A stretch of 7,181 nucleotides of DNA, taken from NCBI GenBank assembly GCA_005773145.1, contig SXHS01000007.1, positions 1 through 7,181 of the forward strand, read 5' to 3'. Shown in pieces: positions 1-6,153 of this stretch; position 1 is the stretch's first letter; every line of letters begins with the position of its first letter. The position numbers were made by a program, and so were the translations under genes. Source of the DNA: Planctomycetaceae bacterium (GTDB lineage Bacteria > Planctomycetota > Planctomycetia > Pirellulales > Pirellulaceae). The notes beneath the pieces were generated by a model that ran no database searches, had not been told where the DNA came from, and saw nothing but the letters and a program-made list of their open reading frames with translations.

Positions 1-633
1 AGCGGCAAGACATCCATCATCAATCTGATAGCCAAATTTTACTTGGCAAACCGCGGCACGATCCGCATCGACGGCCATGACATTCAGCGTTTATCGGCAT
101 CGTGTCTGCATGGCCATTTGGGTATCGTCCTGCAACAGAATTTTCTGTTCCACGGCACCGTTGCCGACAACATTCGATTTGGACGCCCCGCAGCCGAGGA
201 TTGGGAAGTGGTCCGCGCCGTGCAACAGCTCGGTTGCCTGGATCTCATCACGAGTCTCCGCGATGGTTTTCACACGCGGGTTGGGGAACGGGGGGGATCT
301 CTTTCGGCGGGCCAGCGACAATTGATCTGTTTTGCTCGTGCTCTGTTGGCCAATCCTCGTATTTTGATTCTGGACGAAGCCACCAGCAGTATCGACGCAC
401 GCACCGAGCAGCGTCTCCAAACGGCCCTCTCACGCTTGATGCGGGGACGCACCAGTTTTGTGGTAGCGCATCGCTTGAGCACCATTCAGAATGCGAACCA
501 GGTTCTGGTCCTGGATCACGGGCGTCTCATCGAGCAAGGGACGCACGCCCAGCTCCTGGCGAGGGGGGGCGTCTATGCCGATCTCTACCGGCAATTTGCA
601 GCTCCTCATGCGCTCTTACGCCGCGCGGCCTAG
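1..633 (+). CDS. ABC exporter, C-terminal ATP-binding domain (5' end outside window)
   Basis: This is the nucleotide-binding domain of an ABC exporter, probably a half-transporter of the MsbA/LapB type that couples ATP hydrolysis to export across the inner membrane. The frame is open from base 1, so the gene starts upstream; the TTG at 43 is not a credible start. Numbering codons from base 1, the window opens inside Walker A (SGKTS, 1-5). The Q-loop is at GIVLQQ (41-46), followed by the FLFHGTVADNIRFG segment typical of exporters. The signature is LSAGQ (101-105), a common variant of LSGGQ. Walker B is ILILDEA with D125 and catalytic E126, followed by the D-loop SSID, and the H-loop is VAHRLS with H157. 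The tail ends soon after the usual YADLYRQ helix, so the C terminus looks complete. The transmembrane part, and therefore the substrate, cannot be seen. The TAG stop touches the left end of the RAYT unit. Confidence 0.95.
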   Translation, partial: SGKTSIINLIAKFYLANRGTIRIDGHDIQRLSASCLHGHLGIVLQQNFLFHGTVADNIRFGRPAAEDWEVVRAVQQLGCLDLITSLRDGFHTRVGERGGSLSAGQRQLICFARALLANPRILILDEATSSIDARTEQRLQTALSRLMRGRTSFVVAHRLSTIQNANQVLVLDHGRLIEQGTHAQLLARGGVYADLYRQFAAPHALLRRAA

Positions 634-654
634 AAAAGGGGTCAGGTCTCTTTT
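634..654 (+). repeat. Left RAYT terminal repeat, terminator-like hairpin
   Basis: The 21-bp repeat has arm AAAAGGGG, loop TCAGG and arm TCTCTTTT. Read as RNA, the arms pair over 8 bp with two G·U wobbles. On the plus strand it directly follows the TAG stop of the ABC gene and ends in a U run, so it may act as a weak terminator for that gene. On the minus strand its bases encode the last three residues (K-E-T) and the TGA stop of the transposase. It is an exact reverse complement of 1376-1396. Confidence 0.9.
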
Positions 655-1343
655 ATTGGATTCTCATCGCCGCGTTCCTGCCTCGGACGGCCTCGGGGAC
701 GAAGAGTTGACTCCAATTTGAAGCGTTTGGCCATGGACTTGACCCAACTTTGGTTTCCCAATGGGCGCCCCCGATGAGCGCAGCGCCGGACCGCTGCCAA
801 TTCCTTGTCCGTCAACGGCTGATTCACCCGATCCACCCAACCCGGCAATCTTGCGATCGGCCAGGCTGAGAGAAGCTTGGGCTTAGGTTCTGGATTCTGT
901 AGCCATCGCCACAGCGATCCCCACCGCCAATCCTGGGCCGCTGTGACTAGGCCCGCACGGAGTGCGTTCCGTTCAACGTAGCGGCAGACAACCAAGAAGT
1001 GATCATCGTCCTGCACCGGAAAACTCTTGTACCGCTGTTGGTAAAGGTGCCCCAGACCTCCCGTGTGATAGTGAGCATGGTAGCGCATGGTATGCGTCCC
1101 TCCCACCCATTTCATGAAACGGCTCATTTCGCCATCCAGCAGCGGACGGAGGACCAAATGATAGTGATTCGGCATCAATTGATAGCTAAATAATTCCACA
1201 CGGTAACGATCCAATCCTTCGGAAAGGATGGTTTCAAAAGCGATATAGTCGCTTTCCTTTTGGAAAATCGTCGCTCTCATGTTGCCGCGATTGAGGGCGT
1301 GATACAGTCCGCCCGCTTCGTCGGCGCGTGGTGGTCGTGGCAT
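642..1343 (-). CDS. REP-associated tyrosine transposase (RAYT), IS200-like Y1 family
   Basis: This is a single-strand DNA transposase of the HUH/Y1 superfamily, 233 residues, a normal RAYT length. The N terminus MPRPPRADEAGGLYHALNRGNMRATIF matches the usual RAYT opening, in pieces P-R-x-x-R and YHALNRGN. The HUH metal-binding motif is H60-Y61-H62 within MPNHYHLVL. The likely nucleophile is Y122 in RYVERNALRAGLV, the counterpart of the RYIE-NP-RAGLV motif of the family. The C-terminal region SWVKSMAKRFKLESTLRPRGRP is the characteristic RAYT tail. The start is ATG at 1343, preceded by a weak purine run (GAAGA). RAYTs recognise short imperfect palindromes, and the 21-bp repeats at both ends are the obvious substrate. 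No frameshift or internal stop is seen, so the enzyme may be functional. A host-exapted role, as proposed for some RAYTs, is possible but not shown here. Confidence 0.95.
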   Translation of the reverse strand: MPRPPRADEAGGLYHALNRGNMRATIFQKESDYIAFETILSEGLDRYRVELFSYQLMPNHYHLVLRPLLDGEMSRFMKWVGGTHTMRYHAHYHTGGLGHLYQQRYKSFPVQDDDHFLVVCRYVERNALRAGLVTAAQDWRWGSLWRWLQNPEPKPKLLSAWPIARLPGWVDRVNQPLTDKELAAVRRCAHRGRPLGNQSWVKSMAKRFKLESTLRPRGRPRQERGDENPIKET

Positions 1344-1375
1344 TCTTCAGAGTTTAGCATGCCGCAACGACTCCG

Positions 1376-1396
1376 AAAAGAGACCTGACCCCTTTT
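1376..1396 (-). repeat. Right RAYT terminal repeat, terminator-like hairpin
   Basis: This is a perfect 21-bp inverted copy of 634-654. Read on the minus strand, it begins with the last A of the TAA stop of the membrane-protein gene and runs AAAAGGGG, loop, TCTCTTTT. It therefore follows that gene in the same orientation in which the left copy follows the ABC gene. It lies 32 bp upstream of the transposase ATG and may overlap the transposase promoter. Confidence 0.9.
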
Positions 1397-2745
1397 TATT
1401 CGGCGCGACGGCGTGAGAACCAACCCTCGCGCAGCACGGTCAGCGCCACGCGATCCTCGAGGTTGGGGCGGAAGATGGTCAGCAACACCAACGGCAAATA
1501 CCACCCCATGAACGTTCCCCCGCCAAAGCCGTGCCAGAATTGCGACGCCAACATGATGGCGGCGGAACAGCTGAATAGAGTCCCCAGATTTTTCTGCGCG
1601 GGCCAGATCGCGAAACTTATACTCAATACCACCACCGCCGCCAGGACGGGAATGCGATAGACGGGATCCCAGCCACCGATGGAGATGTCCCAAATACCTT
1701 TAAGCTGTCCACGCAGCGGCAACCACACGCCAAACATCGTACGCAAATCCGACCAAACGCCCGCTTCACCCGGAGCCAGCGTCAACAGGAACGCCAACGT
1801 CAGTAGCACAATCGTCACGCCACTTAGGAAACGCAGGAGGCCACGCGGCCAGTAGAAGCTCAACCACAACGGCAATAGGAACAACGGATAGTACACGACG
1901 CCCGCAGCCAGCCCCAGGCAACAGCCGGCCAACAACGGCTGGCGATAGAACATCAAGGCGCTCACCAGGAGTGCCGCCGGCAAATGATGAATCACTTCCC
2001 CCGTCATCAGCGCCGTGTAGGGGAGCATCAGATAGAGCGTCGCCGCGCCAATCCCCATGGTGATGTTGTCCATATGACGATAGCCAATGACCACCATCCC
2101 CAACACGATCGCCAAGTGCGACAGAATCGCCACACTCTTGTTCGCCGCCGGGGACATCATCGCCAGCAACGGGTAGCCCGGGCCTCGTTGGTGACGTTGC
2201 CAGCCAGCCGAGCCCGTCAATGGGGGTGCCTCTGCGCCGGCGACCGACTCCATCGCAGCGACAGTCGGAGTCGGCTGGCGGGTCAACACGTTGGCCATCA
2301 AGAACACAAATAGCGAGCAGCCAATAAAGATCAAGCCGCCCGTGGAGAGGTTCGGTGTCAGCAACGGGCGACGCACCATCATGGAATCCAACAAGAGACG
2401 CACGAGCAACAACAAGCCGCTCCCCAAGAGCCAGTAGTACCCCCACAACTCCAGTGCACTATCCTCTCGGACGGCGACGGCGGCGGCTTCCTCGGGCCGT
2501 TCGTCAAGGCGGTCCGTCGGTTGCGTGGCCGCTGGCAGATTAGCCACCCCGCTCTGCATGTCGGGGCGACCAAATAGAATCACCAACAACAGACCCGGCG
2601 CGAACAGAATCAATAGCAACAGGTCAACGTTGCGCACGCTCCAGAATCGACTGAACTTGAAGAACAATCCGATCATCAACAACGAGGACAGGTACACCCA
2701 CGTCGTGGGAGGCACGCCTTCGTAGTAGATCAGGATCTGTTGCAT
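1396..2745 (-). CDS. Polytopic integral membrane protein, possibly GT-C-like
   Basis: This is a 449-residue membrane protein I cannot name with confidence. About 10-12 hydrophobic segments are visible near residues 16-30, 40-58, 101-119, 136-153, 203-222, 230-247, 255-267, 271-297, 303-324, 365-381, 386-400 and 412-425. A Pro/Asp/Glu-rich loop at about 60-98 and a second loop at about 155-198 interrupt them. The stretch around 247-295 (TGEVIHHLPAALLV, then GLAAGVVYYPLFLLPLW) resembles the Lys/Tyr-Pro region of GT87/DUF2029-type polyprenyl-sugar transferases. A GT-C glycosyltransferase or related envelope enzyme is therefore a plausible guess only; I do not see a clear catalytic Asp pair in the first loop. 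The start is ATG at 2745 with a weak AGG about 12 nt upstream. The TAA stop overlaps the RAYT right repeat by one base. It is co-oriented with the BRCT–MerR–TPR gene but 212 bp away. Confidence 0.8.
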   Translation of the reverse strand: MQQILIYYEGVPPTTWVYLSSLLMIGLFFKFSRFWSVRNVDLLLLILFAPGLLLVILFGRPDMQSGVANLPAATQPTDRLDERPEEAAAVAVREDSALELWGYYWLLGSGLLLLVRLLLDSMMVRRPLLTPNLSTGGLIFIGCSLFVFLMANVLTRQPTPTVAAMESVAGAEAPPLTGSAGWQRHQRGPGYPLLAMMSPAANKSVAILSHLAIVLGMVVIGYRHMDNITMGIGAATLYLMLPYTALMTGEVIHHLPAALLVSALMFYRQPLLAGCCLGLAAGVVYYPLFLLPLWLSFYWPRGLLRFLSGVTIVLLTLAFLLTLAPGEAGVWSDLRTMFGVWLPLRGQLKGIWDISIGGWDPVYRIPVLAAVVVLSISFAIWPAQKNLGTLFSCSAAIMLASQFWHGFGGGTFMGWYLPLVLLTIFRPNLEDRVALTVLREGWFSRRRAE

Positions 2746-2795
2746 CGTGGTGGCCTGCTGTTAGCCCAGACTTCGGAACACAAGACTTAAGGATA

Positions 2796-2814
2796 GATGG
2801 GACCTGGCACCATC
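2796..2814 (-). repeat. Solo RAYT/REP-type palindrome
   Basis: The sequence is an imperfect palindrome with outer arms GATGG and CCATC (5 bp) and an inner CC-A-GG. On the minus strand its core GGTGCCAGGTCCC matches the core GGGGTCAGGTCTC of the RAYT terminal repeat at 10 of 13 positions, with the same spacing. No transposase gene is adjacent, so this is a solo copy of a related but distinct repeat subtype. It lies 51 bp upstream of the membrane-protein ATG. Confidence 0.6.
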
Positions 2815-2837
2815 GCAACTCGGCTCAACCGGATCAT

Positions 2838-2868
2838 TTGTGGGGCGCCCTTGCTTCAGTGCCCACAA
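2838..2868. repeat. Stem-loop downstream of BRCT–MerR–TPR gene
   Basis: TTGTGGG at 2838-2844 pairs perfectly with CCCACAA at 2862-2868 around a 17-nt loop. It lies about 90 nt beyond the stop of the BRCT–MerR–TPR gene on the minus strand. It lacks a U tract, so an intrinsic terminator is unlikely. It could be part of a dispersed intergenic repeat. Confidence 0.45.
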
Positions 2869-2957
2869 GAAGGTGGTTAAGGTGTAAGTTGCCGCCCGAG
2901 CCATACGGGTCACTCGAAAACGCCACATTAGGGCCGCCCGAGGGGGCGAACGGCCGG

Positions 2958-4307
2958 CTATTGCCGATCGTAGGAGGACTGCGGGGGCGCGCTGAGTCGC
3001 GCGTGAGCCTCCGACGCCCAGGGACTATCCGGCGCCAGCTGGACAAACGCCTGCCAATGCCCTTGCGCTTGTTCGTGGCGTGTCACTTCGTCCAGCAACC
3101 GGCCTAGATGGTAATGCGCGTCGGCATAATCCGGATGATGCGACAAGGCCCCCTGAAACGCAGCGATCGCCAGATCGTGTTGTCCCAACTCAGCCAAAAC
3201 ACACCCGAGGTTGGCGCGGGCTTCGACAAAGTCCTCGTCGCATTCAATCGCCGCATAGTATCGTTCGCGTGCTGCGGAAATATCTCCCATTCGGTACAGT
3301 AACTCAGCCAACATAAAGCAGACTTCAGCCTTCGGCCCACCCGCCATTAGGACCGTGCGGTACATCTCGATAGCATCGGTCAACTGTCCCTGATCTTCTA
3401 ACTCAGCGGCCATTCGCAATAACTGGTCCGGCGTGGCCTCGCTTGGCAATGGACCTGGGCTCAACGGCAGCGCGACGACCGATTCGGGCTCTTCAGCCGC
3501 GACGATCGAAAGGGAAACGGCCGTGTCACACACGGTCGAGTCTGGCGGGGAATCGTCAGAAGACTGCTCAAAGTTCAACAAATACTGCCCGCGTGGTTCC
3601 AGGAGTCCCGCTTCCTGCTGCAGCAACAGCCGCTGGTCCTGAACAATCACGGACAACTGTGCCAAGGGTCGCTCGGCCTCGGGCAGCCACCGACATAAGG
3701 CCTTCAACTGGCGCTCGATTGCCGCCGGCGCCATACCTGCAGCCAGCCATTGAGCGACGCGGCGGGCGGCAGCGATCTGCTGAAAATCAAAATAGGGAAG
3801 CCGATGGACTTCCTTCACGGGGACAATCAGCCCACAGCGATGCCAGCGACGAATCACGTTCACCGGAACGTGTAGAAGATCGGCCAACATGGCGGGCGTG
3901 TAGAGACGGCGCACCTGTGGCTGATCCTCGACCATTCCCAGCAGCTGCCAGAGCTGCGTTTCGGTAATGATCTCACGCGGTCGAGAACGGTTTGCGTCGG
4001 CTGCAGACAGGGACTCAGCGGCCAGGAGTTCGGCGACGGCGCTCTCCCCTAACGGCAATTCGTCCGCACCAATCACGATCAGATCGGCACGCGGATCGTC
4101 ACGATCAACGGTGATGCCACCGTGATGCCGAACCAGTTGCTGCGCCTCTTTCCGAGTGACGCCCCCCAACTTGCCCACAAACGCAAGATAACGGCCGGCA
4201 AGCGGTGAAGCGGTAGAGGCCGAAGTGGGTTCAGGCATCGGGGCGAGCGTTCTTGACAAAAGCGTCCGTGACAAAAACGTCCCTGCGACGGCAGGGCGGC
4301 CACTCAT
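2958..4307 (-). CDS. BRCT–MerR-type HTH–TPR protein, putative regulator
   Basis: A 449-residue cytoplasmic protein with three fused modules. Residues about 36-125 look like a BRCT domain: LAGRYLAFVGKLGG, then AQQLVRHHGG, then DLIVIGADE, ending with ITETQLWQLLG and the conserved Trp (W120). Residues about 133-205 form a MerR-like winged helix: RLYTPAMLADLLHVPVNVIRRW, GLIVPV, LPYFDFQQIAAARRVAQWLAAG. Residues about 292-430 carry four TPR units with typical GxxxxAxxxY/F patterns, such as GQLTDAIEMYRTVL and GQHDLAIAAFQGAL. A linker at about 240-290 is low in complexity. BRCT domains bind phosphopeptides or protein partners, MerR helices bind DNA, and TPRs bind proteins, so a DNA-binding adaptor or regulator is inferred; the target is unknown. 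The ATG at 4307 and the ATG at 4238 (residue 24) are both possible, and neither has a clear Shine-Dalgarno site. The first 23 residues contain an odd LSRTL repeat, which favours 4238. The gene follows the YTV gene by 37 bp and may be in its operon. Confidence 0.88.
   Translation of the reverse strand: MSGRPAVAGTFLSRTLLSRTLAPMPEPTSASTASPLAGRYLAFVGKLGGVTRKEAQQLVRHHGGITVDRDDPRADLIVIGADELPLGESAVAELLAAESLSAADANRSRPREIITETQLWQLLGMVEDQPQVRRLYTPAMLADLLHVPVNVIRRWHRCGLIVPVKEVHRLPYFDFQQIAAARRVAQWLAAGMAPAAIERQLKALCRWLPEAERPLAQLSVIVQDQRLLLQQEAGLLEPRGQYLLNFEQSSDDSPPDSTVCDTAVSLSIVAAEEPESVVALPLSPGPLPSEATPDQLLRMAAELEDQGQLTDAIEMYRTVLMAGGPKAEVCFMLAELLYRMGDISAARERYYAAIECDEDFVEARANLGCVLAELGQHDLAIAAFQGALSHHPDYADAHYHLGRLLDEVTRHEQAQGHWQAFVQLAPDSPWASEAHARLSAPPQSSYDRQ
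4246..4282. repeat. 15-bp degenerate tandem repeat
   Basis: Two 15-bp units, AGCGTTCTTGACAAA (4246-4260) and AGCGTCCGTGACAAA (4261-4275), differ at two positions and are followed by a partial third, AACGTCC (4276-4282). They fall between the two candidate starts of the BRCT–MerR–TPR gene and, on the minus strand in that frame, give the duplicated LSRT residues. The TTGACA inside is on the plus strand with no gene downstream, so I do not read it as a promoter. Confidence 0.75.
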
Positions 4308-4344
4308 TCACGTTGGCCATCCGGCGCAACCCGTGGGGAGTCGT

Positions 4345-5763
4345 TCAAAACTTGAACCCGTCCACAACGGCCTTGGAAGCAGCGTCCTTGGAATCGACGT
4401 CCTTGGAATCGACGTCCTTGGAATCGACGTCCTTGGAATCGACGTCCGCGCTGTCGCCAGCCGGCTTATCAGACGATTTCTTATGGGACTCCGGCACGAC
4501 GGGCTTGAGGCTCTTCTGCTGCTCCGAGCGGCTGGGGGCTACGGACGGAGCGGATTCAATCACGATGTCATTGCCACACGGGTCGACAGGAACTTTCAAG
4601 ACCACCGTCTTGGCCACCCGTTGCGTCGATTGGGTTTCCACCCAGTGGGACACGGTTTTGGGCACGGACACCTTGCGGACTTCGTTCACCATGCGGCAGA
4701 CTCGAACGGGAATCTGCTCCACGCGTTCTTCGCTGACCATATGGCACGTCTGCACGGGGACCTTGCGGACCATTTCCTGAGCCTCCCACCGGCAGACCTG
4801 GACGGGTACGATGTTTTTAACGCGCTCGGTGATCGGTCGCTGCACCGTGATGGGGACCTGACGCACTTCCTCATGCTGTTCCATGCGCGTGACCTGCACC
4901 GGCACCTGTCGCACCTGGACCTCTTGCTGCATGCGTGTCACCTGTACCGGCACTTTTTGTACGACGGTTTGGGGCACGTAGCTGGTCACCGGCACCTGTT
5001 GCTGCACAACATTGGGCACGTACACTTTTTGTGCCTGATAGACCCCAGGGCGCTGCGTGGGGACCCAATACAGACCGCCTCGCTGGCTCACCGGTTGCCC
5101 CGTCACGGGATCGAGGTAGGTGTTGCCGTTCTGCCATTGCAAACGATTGCGTGTACGCCCTGGGACGTAGGCCAACTGGTCCACGAACTGCCCTTGGTCC
5201 ACAGTCTGCGTGTAGTTGGTGGTTACCGCCTGCCAGGCTGTGTAGGCTTGATCTTGATAGGCCGTCTCCACGACCGGCCGTTGCACAACGATTTGCTCCT
5301 CGCGCGTCTGCGTTTCCACGACCGGGCGTTGCACGACGTAGCGTTCCTCGCGAGTTTGTGTTTCGGTCACATAGCCAACGCGATCATAACTTTCATCGCG
5401 GTACTGCGTTTCCATGATGGGGCGCATGACCGTGTAACGTTCCTCACGTTCCGCCGTCTGCCATACGGGTCGGTTCACCGTATAGCGCCGTTCGCGCGTT
5501 TCGGTATCCCAAACCGGACGGGCCACCGTGTACTCGCGCTCTTCCATCACCGTTTCGTACTGCAAGCGACGGGTTGTCACCGGCCTGTCTTCAAACACGG
5601 TCTGGTAGGAAAGGCGGTACTCCGTCCCACATCCGCTGCCATCGGCCACGAATGAGCTCTCGTCACCGCAGCCAACGCAAGGCGAAGACGTCTGTGCCCC
5701 ACTGGGACACGTTACGGAGAGCAAACCTAGAACAGCCCATCCCCATCGTCCTGAACCGTTCAT
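4345..5763 (-). CDS. Secreted YTV-motif repeat protein, probable cell-wall/envelope component
   Basis: A 472-residue planctomycete-type protein with YTV motifs (Pfam YTV family, PF07639 as I recall), members of which were reported in Rhodopirellula cell walls. The ATG at 5763 is chosen because GAGGGG lies 8 nt upstream and a signal peptide follows: hydrophobic WAVLGLLSVTC, with likely cleavage after SGA (residue 23). Block 1, residues 78-189, has seven 16-residue units starting at 78, 94, 110, 126, 142, 158 and 174, for example YTVARPVWDTETRERR. A spacer with YLDPVTGQPV follows (about 196-250). Block 2 has seven 16-residue units around VPVQV, with prolines at 272, 288, 304, 320, 336, 352 and 368. 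Three of these carry a cysteine at the same place (C324, C340, C356). The tail (about 400-472) is Ser/Lys/Asp-rich and ends in DSKDV repeats. The mature protein has seven cysteines, four of them outside block 2 (C29, C32, C45, C396), so disulfide cross-linking is plausible. The exact role is inferred. Confidence 0.9.
   Translation of the reverse strand: MNGSGRWGWAVLGLLSVTCPSGAQTSSPCVGCGDESSFVADGSGCGTEYRLSYQTVFEDRPVTTRRLQYETVMEEREYTVARPVWDTETRERRYTVNRPVWQTAEREERYTVMRPIMETQYRDESYDRVGYVTETQTREERYVVQRPVVETQTREEQIVVQRPVVETAYQDQAYTAWQAVTTNYTQTVDQGQFVDQLAYVPGRTRNRLQWQNGNTYLDPVTGQPVSQRGGLYWVPTQRPGVYQAQKVYVPNVVQQQVPVTSYVPQTVVQKVPVQVTRMQQEVQVRQVPVQVTRMEQHEEVRQVPITVQRPITERVKNIVPVQVCRWEAQEMVRKVPVQTCHMVSEERVEQIPVRVCRMVNEVRKVSVPKTVSHWVETQSTQRVAKTVVLKVPVDPCGNDIVIESAPSVAPSRSEQQKSLKPVVPESHKKSSDKPAGDSADVDSKDVDSKDVDSKDVDSKDAASKAVVDGFKF
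4366..4450. repeat. 15-bp tandem repeat array encoding DSKDV
   Basis: Three identical 15-bp units GACGTCCTTGGAATC lie at 4396-4410, 4411-4425 and 4426-4440. They are flanked by a two-base variant (4381-4395), a degenerate unit AACGGCCTTGGAAGC (4366-4380) and a partial unit (4441-4450). The array lies within the YTV gene and encodes VDSKD units near its C terminus. The near-identity at DNA level points to recent slippage expansion, so copy number probably varies between strains without breaking the frame. Confidence 0.95.
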
Positions 5764-5892
5764 CCCACACCCCTCGCAAGAAAAGCTTCTGATCGTCCCA
5801 CCGGGATTCGCCCCGTCACCGTACGTCCGCACCACCGCGACCGTTCTCCTTAGTCTGGCGGATTTTTTTCGGGACTGCAAACAGGGCGCTCA

Positions 5893-5925
5893 CTCGAAAA
5901 ATTATAACTCACATGACAAGTTCAA
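5893..5925 (-). promoter_or_regulatory. Candidate promoter for the YTV gene
   Basis: On the minus strand a perfect TATAAT -10 box occupies 5906-5901. Upstream is an ACTTGA/TTGAAC stretch that can serve as a -35 only with a short spacer (13-16 nt depending on the hexamer chosen), so the -35 is weak. The expected start near 5893 would give a leader of about 130 nt before the ATG at 5763, consistent with the ATG chosen for the YTV gene. The surrounding DNA is clearly more AT-rich than the rest of the window. Confidence 0.5.
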
Positions 5926-6153
5926 GTGCGGCAAGCAGTTAGATTTTTTTAGAATCTTTCAAGTTCCACTCGCTACGTTCCGAGCATGGCAACGTCGGTT
6001 TGGACGGAAGTAGTGTCCCGACAAGCAGTTCGGACACAACTCCACCCAACCCCTACATTCGGAACTGCTAGCAGCTCGACAGTTGTTGGTTTCATCAGGA
6101 GAGAAACGGGTTTGGGGACCCGCCTGTTTGTAAATGCTGCTATTGAGCGGACG

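Larger units (their letters stand above)
634..1396. mobile_element. RAYT/IS200-like insertion unit with 21-bp inverted repeats
   Basis: A 763-bp unit consists of a single tyrosine HUH transposase gene bounded by two perfect 21-bp inverted copies of one sequence (634-654 and 1376-1396). Only 32 bp separate the transposase start from the right repeat, and the transposase stop codon lies inside the left repeat, so there is no cargo. I see no target-site duplication: the outer flanks are CTAG on the left and TATT on the right. That is expected for HUH/RAYT enzymes, which move single-stranded DNA. The unit sits exactly between two convergent genes and touches both of their stop codons. Whether it can still move is unknown; the open reading frame and the identical repeats suggest recent activity or selection. 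Confidence 0.85.
2746..2957. other. Intergenic region with repeat-like palindromes
   Basis: These 212 bp lie between two minus-strand genes. They hold a RAYT-type palindrome (2796-2814), a stem-loop (2838-2868) and a GC-rich stretch (2900-2957) with two copies of GCCGCCCGAG at 2892-2901 and 2933-2942. Short ORFs are open here on both strands, but none has a ribosome binding site or recognisable product, so I treat the region as noncoding. No convincing promoter for the membrane-protein gene stands out. Confidence 0.6.

Noticed and set aside
43..45. TTG as start of the ABC gene
   Set aside because: The frame is open to base 1 and already contains Walker A residues SGKTS upstream of it.
1766..2446. 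226-codon minus-strand frame inside the membrane-protein gene
   Set aside because: It is an out-of-frame shadow; the main frame has clear transmembrane segments and spans the whole region.
4253..4258. TTGACA as a -35 box on the plus strand
   Set aside because: It is part of a 15-bp tandem repeat, has no -10 at a proper distance, and no plus-strand gene follows.
4366..4450. CRISPR-like array
   Set aside because: The units are 15 bp, directly abutting without spacers, and lie in frame within a coding sequence.
4225..5655. A 476-codon open frame on the plus strand antisense to the YTV gene
   Set aside because: It mirrors the 48-bp periodicity of the YTV gene, has a His/Leu-rich unnatural composition, no ribosome binding site and no recognisable domain; the minus-strand gene has a signal peptide and family repeats.
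5878..5880. TTG at 5880 as start of the YTV gene, giving a 511-residue protein
   Set aside because: The added 39 residues are basic and precede a good signal peptide; the ATG at 5763 has GAGGGG 8 nt upstream, and 5880 would leave almost no leader after the TATAAT promoter.
5932..6030. CAAGCAGTT occurring twice (near 5932-5940 and 6022-6030)
   Set aside because: A 9-bp match with unrelated flanks in a 100-bp window is compatible with chance; no operator-like symmetry surrounds both copies.
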